Assembly: GCA_017506865.1 (NCBI GenBank)
Contig: JAFCMP010000479.1
Location: 124,001 to 188,000, forward strand
Length of the DNA stretch: 64,000 bases
Source of the DNA: Tribonema minus
Lineage: Eukaryota; Sar; Xanthophyceae; Tribonematales; Tribonemataceae
Direction: 5' to 3'
Position numbers and translations under genes: made by a program. Shown here piece by piece: positions 1 to 10,152 of the stretch (position 1 is the stretch's first letter; every line of letters starts with the position of its first letter). The notes under the pieces are model-generated. The model saw only the letters and a program-made list of their open reading frames with translations, did no database searches and was not told the DNA's origin.

Positions 1-1500
1 GTCATCTGAGCCCGGCATGCCAGCGTGCATACTACCATCGGCTCAGCACAGGCAGCTGCTGAAGACGTGTCACACGGATACGGCTGGCGCGATCAGCATG
101 ATCACCAGCGTACGAGGCATTCTTTCACATTTGCCTGGCGGAGAAGTTCAGCAGGAGGACCCACTGCTGCTGGTGGTGGTGAAGCTGCTGACAATGGCGC
201 AGCTGGCGAGGCATCATCAGTGGGGGAGGGGGATCCCCTGGACGACGAGGTCTCCAAACAGCAGTGCGGACAGCACTGGCGAGGAGCAGCACACGGCACG
301 TGCGGCTATGGCGGGCGCCCGCCCACACATCTCCAAGCATCGGAATGCCACAGGCGGCATTGCAGCTTTGGACGGGGACCGTGGCGTACGGTCGTCCCAG
401 TCGCAGCACGAGGCGTGCACGACGAAGGGACAGAGTGACGCAGACGTTGCACAAGCAGTGTGCACGTGGAGACGCGCAGCATTTGCGTAATGGTACAACG
501 TATCATACTATGCGGCGGCGTAATGTTACTACACAATTCATGGCCTAGCCTTCACGATGGTGACAGTCAGAGCAAATGGTGTAATGAGGGCTCCCATTGT
601 GATAGTCGTACATGCTATCAATGCGGCAGCCCGCAATGACGACAAGAGCAGATGTTTGGACTTGTCTATGTCCCAAGGGTGTTGTAGATTCCTCTGTGTG
701 CAGAGTAAAGTTGTCTTTTTCAGGCGTAGCTCAATCACTTATGATCATGGAGCTTGGACTGTGGGAGGGTGTTGGAATATGGACCTCACTCATATTCTAG
801 TGTCTGATTCAGTATCAGCACTCATCAGTTGCACGTTACATGATGACGTACCTGCGACTTCATGTTGAGAATGGTCGTTGCATAACGGATACATTTCTCT
901 GGATTCTCCTAGTATAATACACTGTTCGTTGTTCTGGTCTGGCGCGGCGCCTACGCTGGCGCCTGCGGGCTGCCTGCGGCAGGTCTACCTTTGTCTCTCT
1001 GCACGTTCTGTGCGTATTCCCAAGCGCCCATCTGCGTGCAGCGCACGTACGCTATCATACGCTCCGCCAGCTCGCGCGCGAGTGCGGCGGACAGGGTGAC
1101 AACAATGTGCCGGCGCACCACACTCCGCCGCCGACGCACCACCCGCTCGTTGCCGCCCACATGCGCAGGGCGAGCGCAGCGGCGGCGCGGGCGGCGAAGT
1201 CGCGCAGCTGGCCGCTCGCGTCAAGCACTGAGGAGAGCGCGGGGTTGCGCGCGAGGTCACCCACGTCGGCGGCGCACAGGCGCTGCAGCGGCAGCGGACT
1301 GCGCGGCGTGGCGCGACGGGGAAGAGAGGGGAGGGGGGTGGAGGGGGTGGGGGGTGATGTGAGGCCCGCATGTTTGTAAGCGTGCGCAAGCAGAAAGAAG
1401 GCGAGCGTGCACTGGCGTCCAGAGGGGTGGTGGTGCGCTCGATATGTAGCGGTTACCTGGACGCCACTGCCGGGCGGAGGGCACAGAACGGCGCAGCGGT
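1..1500. other. Unassigned GC-rich stretch upstream of the coiled-coil gene
   Basis: I recognise no gene here. Open frames exist on both strands between about 20 and 500 and between 950 and 1390, but at this base composition they are expected by chance. The most protein-like reading is on the minus strand at about 1000-1300, with Ala/Leu-rich amphipathic stretches (for example ALARELAERM) that could be exons of an unknown gene. Plus-strand 5' exons of the coiled-coil gene that follows may also lie here. A short CCCTAA tract occurs near 1507-1525. Confidence 0.3.
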
Positions 1501-1539
1501 CAATAGCAGCCTCACCCTAACCCTAACCCCAACTTCAAC

Positions 1540-4485
1540 CTCCAGCGCAAGCTTCGAGCAGACAGGCAGAGACGCGGCGCGCAGCCGTGCGCCGCTTGAC
1601 GCGCGTAACGCGGAGGTGGCGAGCATGCTGGCGAGCCTCGCGGAGGGCGCGCGCGCTGGCGAGAGGCGCGAGGCGGAGCTGCGCGAGGCGGCGCCTGCGG
1701 CGGAGGGGCGCGCCGCGGCGGCGGAGGGCGAGCGCAGCAGGTGTGTGTGCGTATGCATGCGTGTGTGCACATCACGCCGTCATTGGGTTGCTTTATTGAG
1801 AGATGTGACGCAGTGCGCAAGCCGCTGAGCTTGCGATTACACGCTGCCTAGATGATGTGAGTGGCATTGTGTCCGCGCGTTCGTGCGCTGGCGCTGGTGG
1901 CTGGTGCGCCATGTGGGCGGAGCAGTCGGTGACGCTGCAGCAGACAAGGGGTCTCAGTGCCTTCGAAAAAGAAGATGCATGATGATATTTCTGAAATGCA
2001 GAGTTGGCGTGTTTGCGCAGCACAGCGTCTTGTTTTGCGTGTGCGTGATGTTTTTCATATATTGCTTGACCCACCCGTCACGATGGCTCGCACATGGTAC
2101 AGTACGGATATTGTGATCGCAGCCCATCGCACACGTCATCAGTGATTGCCACAGGCACTATGCCGCTCCCTCAGAGCTGCGCGCCATAAACTAGGTTCAG
2201 GACCAGTGCCAGTCGATGCACATACGCACATACGCTTTGCCGTAAGCGCACCATCACCTCTACACCCCCCCAACCCCCCCCTCCCACACCCCTCCAGGCT
2301 GGTGGAGGCGATGGCCGCGCATAAGGCGACGGCAGCGGCGCAGGCAGCGGAGCTCAGCAGCCTGCGCGAGGTGCTGAAGCGCTGCCGTGGCGACGGCACG
2401 GAGGCGTGCGCAGCGCTGGCGGAGGCGCAGCGCGCCGCCAACAATGCCAGCAAGGGGCTGGCGGTGGAGCGCGAGCTGAGTGCGCGCGCGGAGCTGCGCG
2501 AGGAGTCAGAGCGGCGCGAGTGCACCGCGGGTGAGTCTGAGTGCGAGTCTGAGTGCATGAGCGAGTGGATCGCCACGCGCGTGCGAAGCTGCGCGAGGCA
2601 GCGCAAGCGCACGGCCGGTGAGTCTTACTGCAAGTGAGTGAGTGAGTTGTCTTGGTTAGATGTTCACGAGGAGTCGGAACGGCGCCAGCGCACCACGGGT
2701 GAGTCTGAGTGCAATTCTGAGTGCATGAGTGTGAGTGAGTCGCCGCCGTGCGCGTGCGGAGCTGCGTGAGGCTGCACGAGCGCAGAGGTTGGTGAGTCTG
2801 ACTGCGTGTGGAGGAGCGAGTTGTCATTGATTGGAACTTCGCGAAGAGTCGGAGAGGGGCGAGCGCACCGCGGGTGAGTCTTAGTGCGAGTCTGAGGGCA
2901 TGAGTGAGTCACACGGAGCTGCGCGAGGAGCAGGAGTGGCTTGAGCTTTTCAACGGTGAGTGTAAGTGTGAGTGAATGAGTGAGCTGGTGGGGTGCGCAG
3001 GACGAGTGCGGAGCTAGTGTAGCACGAGCGACCGCTGGTGAGTCTGAGTACATGAGTGTGAGTGAGTCATGGTGCGCGCAGAGCTGCGCCCGCTCATCGC
3101 TTGCGCCCTCTGCCACCTCTCATCTCGCAGTTACAGGTCAGCTCATGGCCATAGAAGTCATTGAGGCGCTGGGGGTGCGAACCGACGCTGGGTAGGGTTA
3201 GGGTTAGGGTCAGGTGACGGCAACTCGTGCTGACGGCGTCTTCTACTTTCAGTGTTTGTCTGATGTGGTGGGAGTTTAGGGATACTCACCCTAACCCTAA
3301 CCCTAAGGCAACCGCATGACCCACATCCCCACCCGTACCTACCCCTCGCAGTACCAAAACCGCCGCTGCGCTCTTCACCGCTGCTGAGCTCCACGCCCTG
3401 GCGACCTTAACAATCATCATCACTGCCGCTGCTGCCTGCCTGCCCAACTCTCGTTGCGCAGCTATAGTATACAGATCAACTCATGGGCATGGAAGTCGCA
3501 CAGGCGCTGGAGGCTGAGCGTGGCCGCACGCAAGCGCGTGGAGGCAGAGCGCATCGCCGCCGAAGCCGCCGCCGCCGCTGAACAGGCCCAGAGGGCTCTC
3601 AGCACCAGTCTCTGCGTCGCGGAGGAGCGCTCCACGGAACTGGAGGCGGAGGCGCGCACGCTGCGCGAGGCGATGCAGTCGGCGACATCATCCGTGACGC
3701 AGGAGCACCTGCAGGAGCTCATGCGGGCGCAGGTGAGCCGTGGTGGCTGAGCTCTGTCGGGCGCTGACTGAGTGTTAGGGTTAGGGATAGGGTTGGGTAG
3801 ACGGCAGTGCAGGCGACGTCGTTGTCCATCACGAAGGGTCTGTGGGTGCTCGCACGGGCACAGGTGAGCCGCCGTGGTGGTTGATAACAGTTGAGCGCTC
3901 TAGGTAGGGTTAGGATTAGGGTTAGAGCTGAAGTTGGCGGTACGGTAAGGGGTAGGGGTGCAAGCCCTGTTGTCAATGATGCACCGCCGCCACTCCTGGC
4001 GGTGGCCCGCAGCAGCAGCAGCAGCAGGAGGACCTGCAGGAGCTCACGCGGTCGCAGGGTGAGCCGTGGTGGTGGAGCGCTGTTGTGATTGTCCCCCCTC
4101 CGATACCCACATGACCTCCACTCGATCATCCTGGCCCAAAGCCTAGCCTCCTCATTGTGTCGCCCTCTCGCGCGCAGGGCGACCTGGTCACTGCCCGTGT
4201 TATTATGAGGGTTGTTGTTGATGCCGCATGACCCGCGCTGAGCCATTGTTCGGCATCCTGCCCTAGTCGTGACACCCTGACCCTGGCCCTACTTATCTCA
4301 CCGAACCCTAAACCCCGTTTTTCTACTCCTCACGGCGCGCAGGGCGTGCCCGCGTGCGCCTGGCCGCGCTAGAGGTGGGCAGCCTCAGCGAACGGCAGCG
4401 CCTCGAGGCTGCCGTCGCGGAGCTGGATGCAAAAGTGCACGACGGCGAGGTGCAGAGGCGGAAGCTGCACAACCTGGTGCAAGAG
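1540..4485 (+). CDS. Coiled-coil protein with kinesin-14-like neck (motor absent)
   Basis: Exons that can be read are about 1540-1740, 2298-2530, about 3490-3732 and 4343-4485. The first two join in phase (AG at 1739-1740 plus G at 2298). They encode Glu/Ala/Arg-rich heptad-like sequence typical of a long coiled-coil stalk (LREVLKRC, ELREESERRE, AERIAAEAAA). The last exon ends RRKLHNLVQE, which matches the R-x-LHN-x-x-QE neck that joins the stalk to the C-terminal motor in kinesin-14 family proteins. In those proteins a motor beginning near G-N-I-R-V follows at once. Here the exon runs into a donor-like GTGAGC and an in-frame stop, and I find no P-loop or other motor motif up to 13 kb. The exon near 3490 needs a frame change within it to keep heptads. 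It is either a truncated or decayed kinesin-14 or an unrelated coiled-coil protein. The start is not identified. Confidence 0.45.
2485..3080 (+). repeat. Tandem array of exon tail plus GTGAGT donor
   Basis: Degenerate units of roughly 100-130 bp repeat the segment that encodes ELREESERRE-like heptads, followed by a GTGAGTCTGAGTG-type donor and a GAGTGAG-rich spacer. Donor-like GTGAGT occurs after an exon-like tail near 2531, 2620, 2700, 2790, 2874 and 3040. Later units have stops or lost the open frame, so only the first copy looks coding. Confidence 0.7.
3188..3306. repeat. Interstitial TTAGGG / CCCTAA tracts
   Basis: A TTAGGG tract at about 3190-3210 and a CCCTAA tract at about 3288-3306 face each other across some 80 bp inside a presumed intron. 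More short tracts follow at about 3774-3792 and 3902-3925. They alternate with further copies of an exon tail and donor (near 3700, 3845 and 4030). Confidence 0.75.
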
Positions 4486-4529
4486 GTGAGCTGAGCCGCC
4501 GCAGCTGCTCAGCAGCAACGCTCCGCTCA

Positions 4530-4800
4530 GAACAGGCCGTCCTCGCCAGCCACTGCGCCGCCTGCTTGGTGTAGTACGTGAGGATGATGTCCGCGCGGGC
4601 GCGCTTGAAGCACGTCTTGGTCTCGAGCACGGACGCGCGCTCGTAATAAACGCGCGCGCGGCGCCACTCAAGCGCCCAAATGACTCTTGAACAAGGGCAC
4701 CACCACCGACCGCTCGGCGTTGAAGTGCCCCACGTACCGCGCGTGCTTGTATGCCTCCGCCGAGCGCGCCGCAAAGCCGCTTCCTATGAGAATAATACCT
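4530..4800 (-). pseudogene. Frameshifted remnant of an unidentified coding sequence
   Basis: Read on the minus strand, two frames each give dense protein-like sequence with strong codon bias. One, from about 4800 to 4668, contains GFAARSAEAYKHARYVGHF and VVVPLF and ends at a stop. The other, from about 4675 to 4530, contains RARVYYERASV, FKRARADIILTYYTKQA and LART. They abut at about 4670-4680, so a single indel would join them. I do not recognise the family. It lies just after the truncated kinesin-like exon and in the opposite orientation, which fits an inserted or rearranged fragment. A small intron at the junction is possible but shows no good splice signals. Confidence 0.45.
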
Positions 4801-6330
4801 ACAAAGGCCCTCATCTCATAGTGTAGAAAATAAAATTCACAAAGTCATCTGGAGTGTAGTTTTGCTTCTTGATGCTTACAGAAGGGTGTAGCACTTGCCG
4901 TGTGCAGGTGTGCAGGCAGCACTTCATCGCTGAAGCATATATAGTACCAATCTGATGTTTGTGACACTACAAGTAGATGATCGATCACCACATCTGAGCT
5001 ATACTTCGAGCCCTCAGTACATCTCAAGGTCATGCAATGCCATGTAGACTAAGTACATTCAACGAACCCTGCAGTGCACACACTGGCTTGTTTAGTTACA
5101 AAGCGCGCAACTGAACCTCTCCAGGATTGAATGCGGCCGCAGGCCAATGACATGTTACATCGACGGTTGTTATATATATAGTTATTCTTCGGCTCTTTGA
5201 GTATGCCGATGACCGCTCTATTGTCGGCGTCGCGCTGTGACTCGAGGCGCATAAGGGTTCACGCTGCTATACACGGGCGACCCCGACATGCTATTGGCAC
5301 GCAAGTGGCACCTGTCAGCCTGAGTGACCGCTGCCGCGGCAGCGATAGATATGTTCCGCAATACATTGTGGCGACTGCAAGACGCGGGCAACAGTGGGAG
5401 AAATGGCAAAAGTCTTGCGCATTGTACAGACGTTGACAGCACGTAAATGAGGATCTCGTTGGTCTCATCTGTCTGATTGTTCTGCAGTAAAGTTATGCAT
5501 TACATCGATTGCTATGCATCGAACTGCATCGATTCTGCATCTGCCCATCTACATTGCAGCGACCATAAAATTCTGCTTGTCCTGCTGCCGATGCGCCGCC
5601 AGCATCACGCCCGTATAATGGTACCCTGCAGTATACTACTGACCAACTATGGATCACCCGTTCGCTGCCACATGGAACATGTACACACGCTGAACAGTGC
5701 GCTGTGCGCCGCCCGTGCGCCGTGCTTGCCGCGCTCATGCTATCTACCTACTGTGTGCACCGCGCCTATGCTATCTTTCCTACTGCGCTGTGTGCACCGC
5801 GCCTGTGCGTACTGCGATCGCTAGCCGTCTGCCATGTATTGTACACATTGTGCGAGCCGCATGGATCAATCAGTGCCAAAATTGGCATCGGCGAGCTTGC
5901 GACGGTCACATGTGGGGCCGCCAGGTTTCTCGATCTCGGCGCACTTGCAGTCACCGGTGCACAGACCTGCAGTGTCATTGGGGGGGGGGCAATTAGCGCT
6001 GCCACCAGGGCAGAGCGCACAGTGTGTATGTAGGTAGTACTTTCTATAGAAATTCTCGATTAGGGCGCGAAAAGCCCAGATCATGGTCTCCGTGGATGTC
6101 CAGGCGGCAATCACTGAATCTACATGTGTCTCGTGAACGCCTCGGAAGACTTAGTGTCTCAATGCGCACTGCATGTATAAACCTCATAGAGTTTACGCTT
6201 GCGTATTACTGTTACTGTACTAACCCAAACGGCGCAGCGCCATTGCATCGTGGATCCGCGGCAGCACGGTCACACGCGCGCCGCTACGGGCGTTGTGCCA
6301 AGTCACGTGTCAGTGAGGGGCGGTGCGCAT
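4801..6330. other. No recognisable gene
   Basis: AT-richer sequence with only short open frames. On the minus strand near 5880-6020 there is a Cys-rich reading (LCTGDCKC, GGPTCDR) after an acceptor-like CAG. It could be a further decayed exon of the inverted oxidoreductase copy, but the intact gene has no clear counterpart. A dispersed element containing GGGCGCGAAAAGCCCAGA lies at about 6040-6165 (related copies at 24.4 and 24.65 kb). Confidence 0.4.
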
Positions 6331-9170
6331 GTGACTGCATGCCGCAATGTACATGCATACAGTGGCAGTGGTCACGGCGGCAACCTCAGGCTGGTCTGCA
6401 ACTGCCACACCAGGCTCTGTGTAGGGCAATGAGGGAAGTACTACCCTCACTGGCAGGCTGCTCTCGACATTCGCCCCCAAGTAGTAGTAGGCTAGCGGGC
6501 ATGTGCAGCAAATGTTGCCGACAAACACAGGTATGTGTGACGTTCAAGCCAGCATGGGCAACTTCAAGTTGAAGCTCTGCCAGCACTTTTTATTTATTCC
6601 AAGTTAGTTGAAGTTCTACCAGCGCCGTTCTGCAGCATTGTGTTGAGCCGGGAGCCAGCATGCCGCATGGACACTTGCTGCGAATGAAGCAGCTGCTGCA
6701 GCACACATTGTGTCCCCACTTCCGAATCAACAAACTTTAACTTAAGGCATCAGTCCGACGGAGTCCTCAGGAGCTGTTTGACTCGGAAGGACTTGACGTG
6801 AAGCGAAGTCCATCTCAAATTACGACGATACGTACATACATATACACTGCAACTTGAAATCCTGGCAAGCTTCACAAGACATTGACTTACAGGGGCCACA
6901 CTGGTGGGGTCGTCTGCTGGTGCTGTGTCAACCAGATCGTAGAAGACTAGCAAGCCCCAGTACGCCCATGCCTGTGAGGGATGCGATTGTCATCATAATG
7001 ATTCAGCAAGACCTGGCACGAGCGATTCATGCTGACTCACTCACTGACACTGACAGTCCGATAGGCTGGTAAATTGAATTTAAAACAAATTGTCAATTTG
7101 TCAAGCATTCAATCAAAGTTTTGCAAGCATGCACATCATGGCATGATGCTGCATTGCCTTTCAACTTGAAGTTGGTCTGCCATAATGCTGCATCATGTCA
7201 TTGATCATGATGATCAAGATTTAATCATTGTCGCATATATACTTTGAACTTCAAAAAGTATCAGATATCATGATGATTCAGCAGGTCCTGGACTCAGAGG
7301 CAAGCAATTCATGCCAGCTGTCAGTGACCAGCAATCTGCAAGCGCGAAATGTAATGCTGTACACACTGTCACGGCGGCACGACTGCTAGTGTGACAACAT
7401 AGTACCACAGTGACACGGCATTCATGTTGCTGGATCTGCGTGCGGCCGCTGCTGCATTGCCGCCGCCACGGTACAGTTACTGTACTGCAGAGCGCCGCTA
7501 TAGCCTACTAGTAGTACTAGTCTGGGAGAGGTTTGTATCATGATCGCCGCGGCACTGCAAGTTGCAATTGCGCTGTCTGAGCCAGAGCGGCCCGGGGCAG
7601 CGGCAACCGGGGCCCCACAGAACAAAACACGAATTGCTCCACTGGCATGAACACAGGACTGATGTTACTAATAGGTGTACAAGCATGGGCAAGTCTTAGA
7701 CTCCTATAACTTGAAAGCATGTCACTGGGAGACTCTCGGAGGCCACATCATGATGGTCACCGTATCATTCACCGTATCATAATGTACTACTTGTGTGCGC
7801 CCAGGTGGTCAATGCGATTGTCGTACAGGTCGAAATGCGTCGCATTGACCACCTGGGCGCACACTTGACAATGTATCATTATGATATTGCATCTTCGGGC
7901 GCTGAAGTGCGTGCTGATTGTCGATGGATTCAGACTCTCTGAGATGTCAGTAAAACTTTGCCAGTCTGAGAATCATTTTTGTCACCTGATTCAGCGCGAG
8001 GGTGTTGTATGGCGGCCGGTATTCCGCCTCAGGCTCAGCCTGGTACACGTCCCGAAGCAGCTGTTCACAGATGGGCGGTGCGGTCAGCAAGTTGGAGTTA
8101 CCTTACAATGGGTCAAACACTGGCAGCTGTTACATGACATAATGATTGTGTGTGAATTCATCACAGTGACTGCCAGTGACTCAGAGGTGCTGTAACATTT
8201 ACAGATAGTATTACCCGGTACGGTATCAAAAGATACACATCATAGTATCAGGCACAGAGTTGGACGATCACATGCAACTTTATGAGTGTCAGTGTTGCTT
8301 CATGCGTTAGGCGACACGAGGACATCACAGAAGTACATGATGTCATGCAGGAGTGTTCAAGTTGAACTTCCGCACTCGCCATCATGATGGAGAAAAATCA
8401 AAGTGCGTCAACCACCGCACAAATTTTTTGGACTGTAGGATCGACCAGCAGCACTTCGTCAAGATGCAGCACACACTGTCAGACATTGTGTATCTCTGCC
8501 ACATATATTATACGATAGCAAGCGACAACTACTGTTACAGTACCACCAAACAGATCAAAATTTGGAACTAAGTCACTTGTGGAACAGACTTGCCCACCTG
8601 TCGTGGCGAGATGTCGCTTGAAGTTTGCTGATCCGGAGGAAGGGGATTTGTGCCATTGCGCCACCCAAAAGGAGTCTTAGAGGCTCCATATCCCGGCAGG
8701 GTGCCATTGTTGTTGTATATCCCAGCAGGATCGCGAATTCGTAGCTGCACATAGCGCTCGAACTCAACAGGCTGAGGTTCAACGACAGCCTGGATCACCC
8801 CCAGTCCTGCAATCACCAGCAGTGAGTGCCACCAGCACCATCACCTCGTCATCCTGATCGCTGACAAGCTTCCTCGTAGCACTCTTGTCAATCGACCACT
8901 TTCCCACTCTCCTGCTTCCCACCTGCAAGTGTCCTTCGTCCTAATGTTGCTATCGCATCATCTCGCTGTGGCTCGCTGTGAAGGCGCGTGGCAGATTGCT
9001 TCGGCGACGTGTGCGTCTCGCTGTAGACAGCAGCAGCAGCAGCAGCACACACGGCTTGTCGCTCTATATGTAGTCGTCGCTACTGCTCGAAGTGTAGCTT
9101 GCACCCGTTCGTCTCCACCTATCTCACACAATCAGATCATCGAGAAATTTATGCATGCATGTCCCCGCCA
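6330..9170 (-). pseudogene. Inverted truncated copy of the 5' end of the peroxidase-DOMON-b561 gene
   Basis: This block matches, in reverse orientation, about 35470-37700, that is the promoter region and first three exons of the giant oxidoreductase gene. Exon copies with conserved splice sites are 8852-8598, 8060-7986 and 6971-6891. The second reads LLRDVYQAEPEAEYRPPY, four residues longer than the intact exon. The third has the same 27 codons as its partner, with WGLLVFYDLVDTAP preserved. In exon 1 the copy of the start codon (8852-8850) is followed by ACG AGG and then an in-frame TGA (8843-8841), created by a 6-bp insertion in the signal-peptide codons. No later peroxidase exons follow. 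I infer a partial inverted duplication that is probably now a pseudogene. Conservation of the exon 2 and 3 frames means expression from another start cannot be excluded. Confidence 0.75.
7793..7864. repeat. Perfect 25-bp inverted repeat (hairpin)
   Basis: Arms 7793-7817 and 7840-7864 are exact reverse complements (left arm begins GTGTGCGCCCAGGTGG) around a 22-nt loop. It lies between copy exons 2 and 3 of the inverted pseudogene. I see no counterpart in the same intron of the intact gene, so it was probably inserted or created after the duplication. Confidence 0.85.
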
Positions 9171-9705
9171 GCCGAGCGGGACGCCGAGCCAGGGGGGGGG
9201 GGGGGACTGTACAATGTGCGTTGTGATGTAGCATTTCAGCATCTGTAAGAGACGAGTTCAAATCCGCTGCACGTCATCACCGCAGTTGAACATCGACGTT
9301 GTGACTCATCGCATTGCCCAATCTTGAAGGCATACATGTGAATGCGATCAAGCATTAATTGAATTTCATATGTGCACAAGCCAGCCAATGAAGTCTTGTC
9401 CATTCCATTCAGGAAAGCAGGGGTCACACCGTCACCACCAGCAATACCAGACTTTAGAAGCCACGCCGCCACCAGCACCCTCACTGCTCACTGAGCAGCA
9501 TCAAGGATTGAAGTTCATTATGGATTGAAGGTCAAGTCCACCAGCGGCGCATGCATGGAGTCGCAGCACGCAGCGAGCACGCTTTGCTGCCGCGGGTCAA
9601 ACACACTGACGCGCATATACTGTCCGAGCTATAGTTCATGCAAACCCTGCCCTAACCCTAACTCCAAGCCCTAATCCTCCAACTGCTGTCACATTAGGGT
9701 TAGGG
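9171..9705. repeat. Non-coding stretch with G-tract and facing telomere-type tracts
   Basis: A run of 13 G lies near 9192-9204. A CCCTAA tract (about 9648-9662) and a TTAGGG tract (about 9693-9708) face each other across some 30 bp. No gene is recognised; short minus-strand open frames have no family features. Confidence 0.6.
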
Positions 9706-10152
9706 TTAGCCGTGCTGCCACATCGAGGTGGCAGTGCTCACGTCTAACCCTGCACCATGACCCTCAACAACTGCGAACACATGTGCAATCGACAGCTCCT
9801 GGTGCAGGCAATCGCCAATGCTCTGATGAATCAACTGCAGAATCGGCATGTCGCCTATGCACCAAAAGTCGCATTTGACGTGTAACTGCATCGCTTGATG
9901 GCCAAGAGGGACACATAGAGTCATTATGCGCACAAGAGACGCAAGCACCAAATGAGCATGAGCAGCTCCCCACATCAGATCAATGGCATTCACAACGTGC
10001 GCAGACAACAGGTTGGGCTGCAGTGTCAAGCGTAAAGCGTCTGCAGTGGCTCCACTGTTGTTGTCGTTGTCGCATGCTGCGGCCGATGGCCAAAATAGCC
10101 GTGAACTATCCAGAGAAATGGCGTAACGATCAACACGTGGTTGGGATTGCAA
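9706..10152 (-). CDS. Unrecognised open reading frame, 148 codons
   Basis: An uninterrupted minus-strand frame opens with ATG at 10152 and ends at 9706. It is hydrophobic in the middle (NAIDLMWGAAHAHLVLASLV) and His/Cys-containing towards the end (LHVKCDFWCIGDMPILQL). I recognise no family. It is longer than most chance frames in this AT-richer stretch but is not spliced like its neighbours and abuts a telomere-type tract, so it may not be a gene. Confidence 0.25.
   Translation of the reverse strand: MQSQPRVDRYAISLDSSRLFWPSAAACDNDNNSGATADALRLTLQPNLLSAHVVNAIDLMWGAAHAHLVLASLVRIMTLCVPLGHQAMQLHVKCDFWCIGDMPILQLIHQSIGDCLHQELSIAHVFAVVEGHGAGLDVSTATSMWQHG

Noticed and set aside
8929..9231. A plus-strand coding frame upstream of the pseudogene
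   Set aside because: Its partner region near 35.5 kb is the oxidoreductase promoter. Similarity of translated frames simply reflects the DNA duplication; a glutamine run comes from a CAG repeat.
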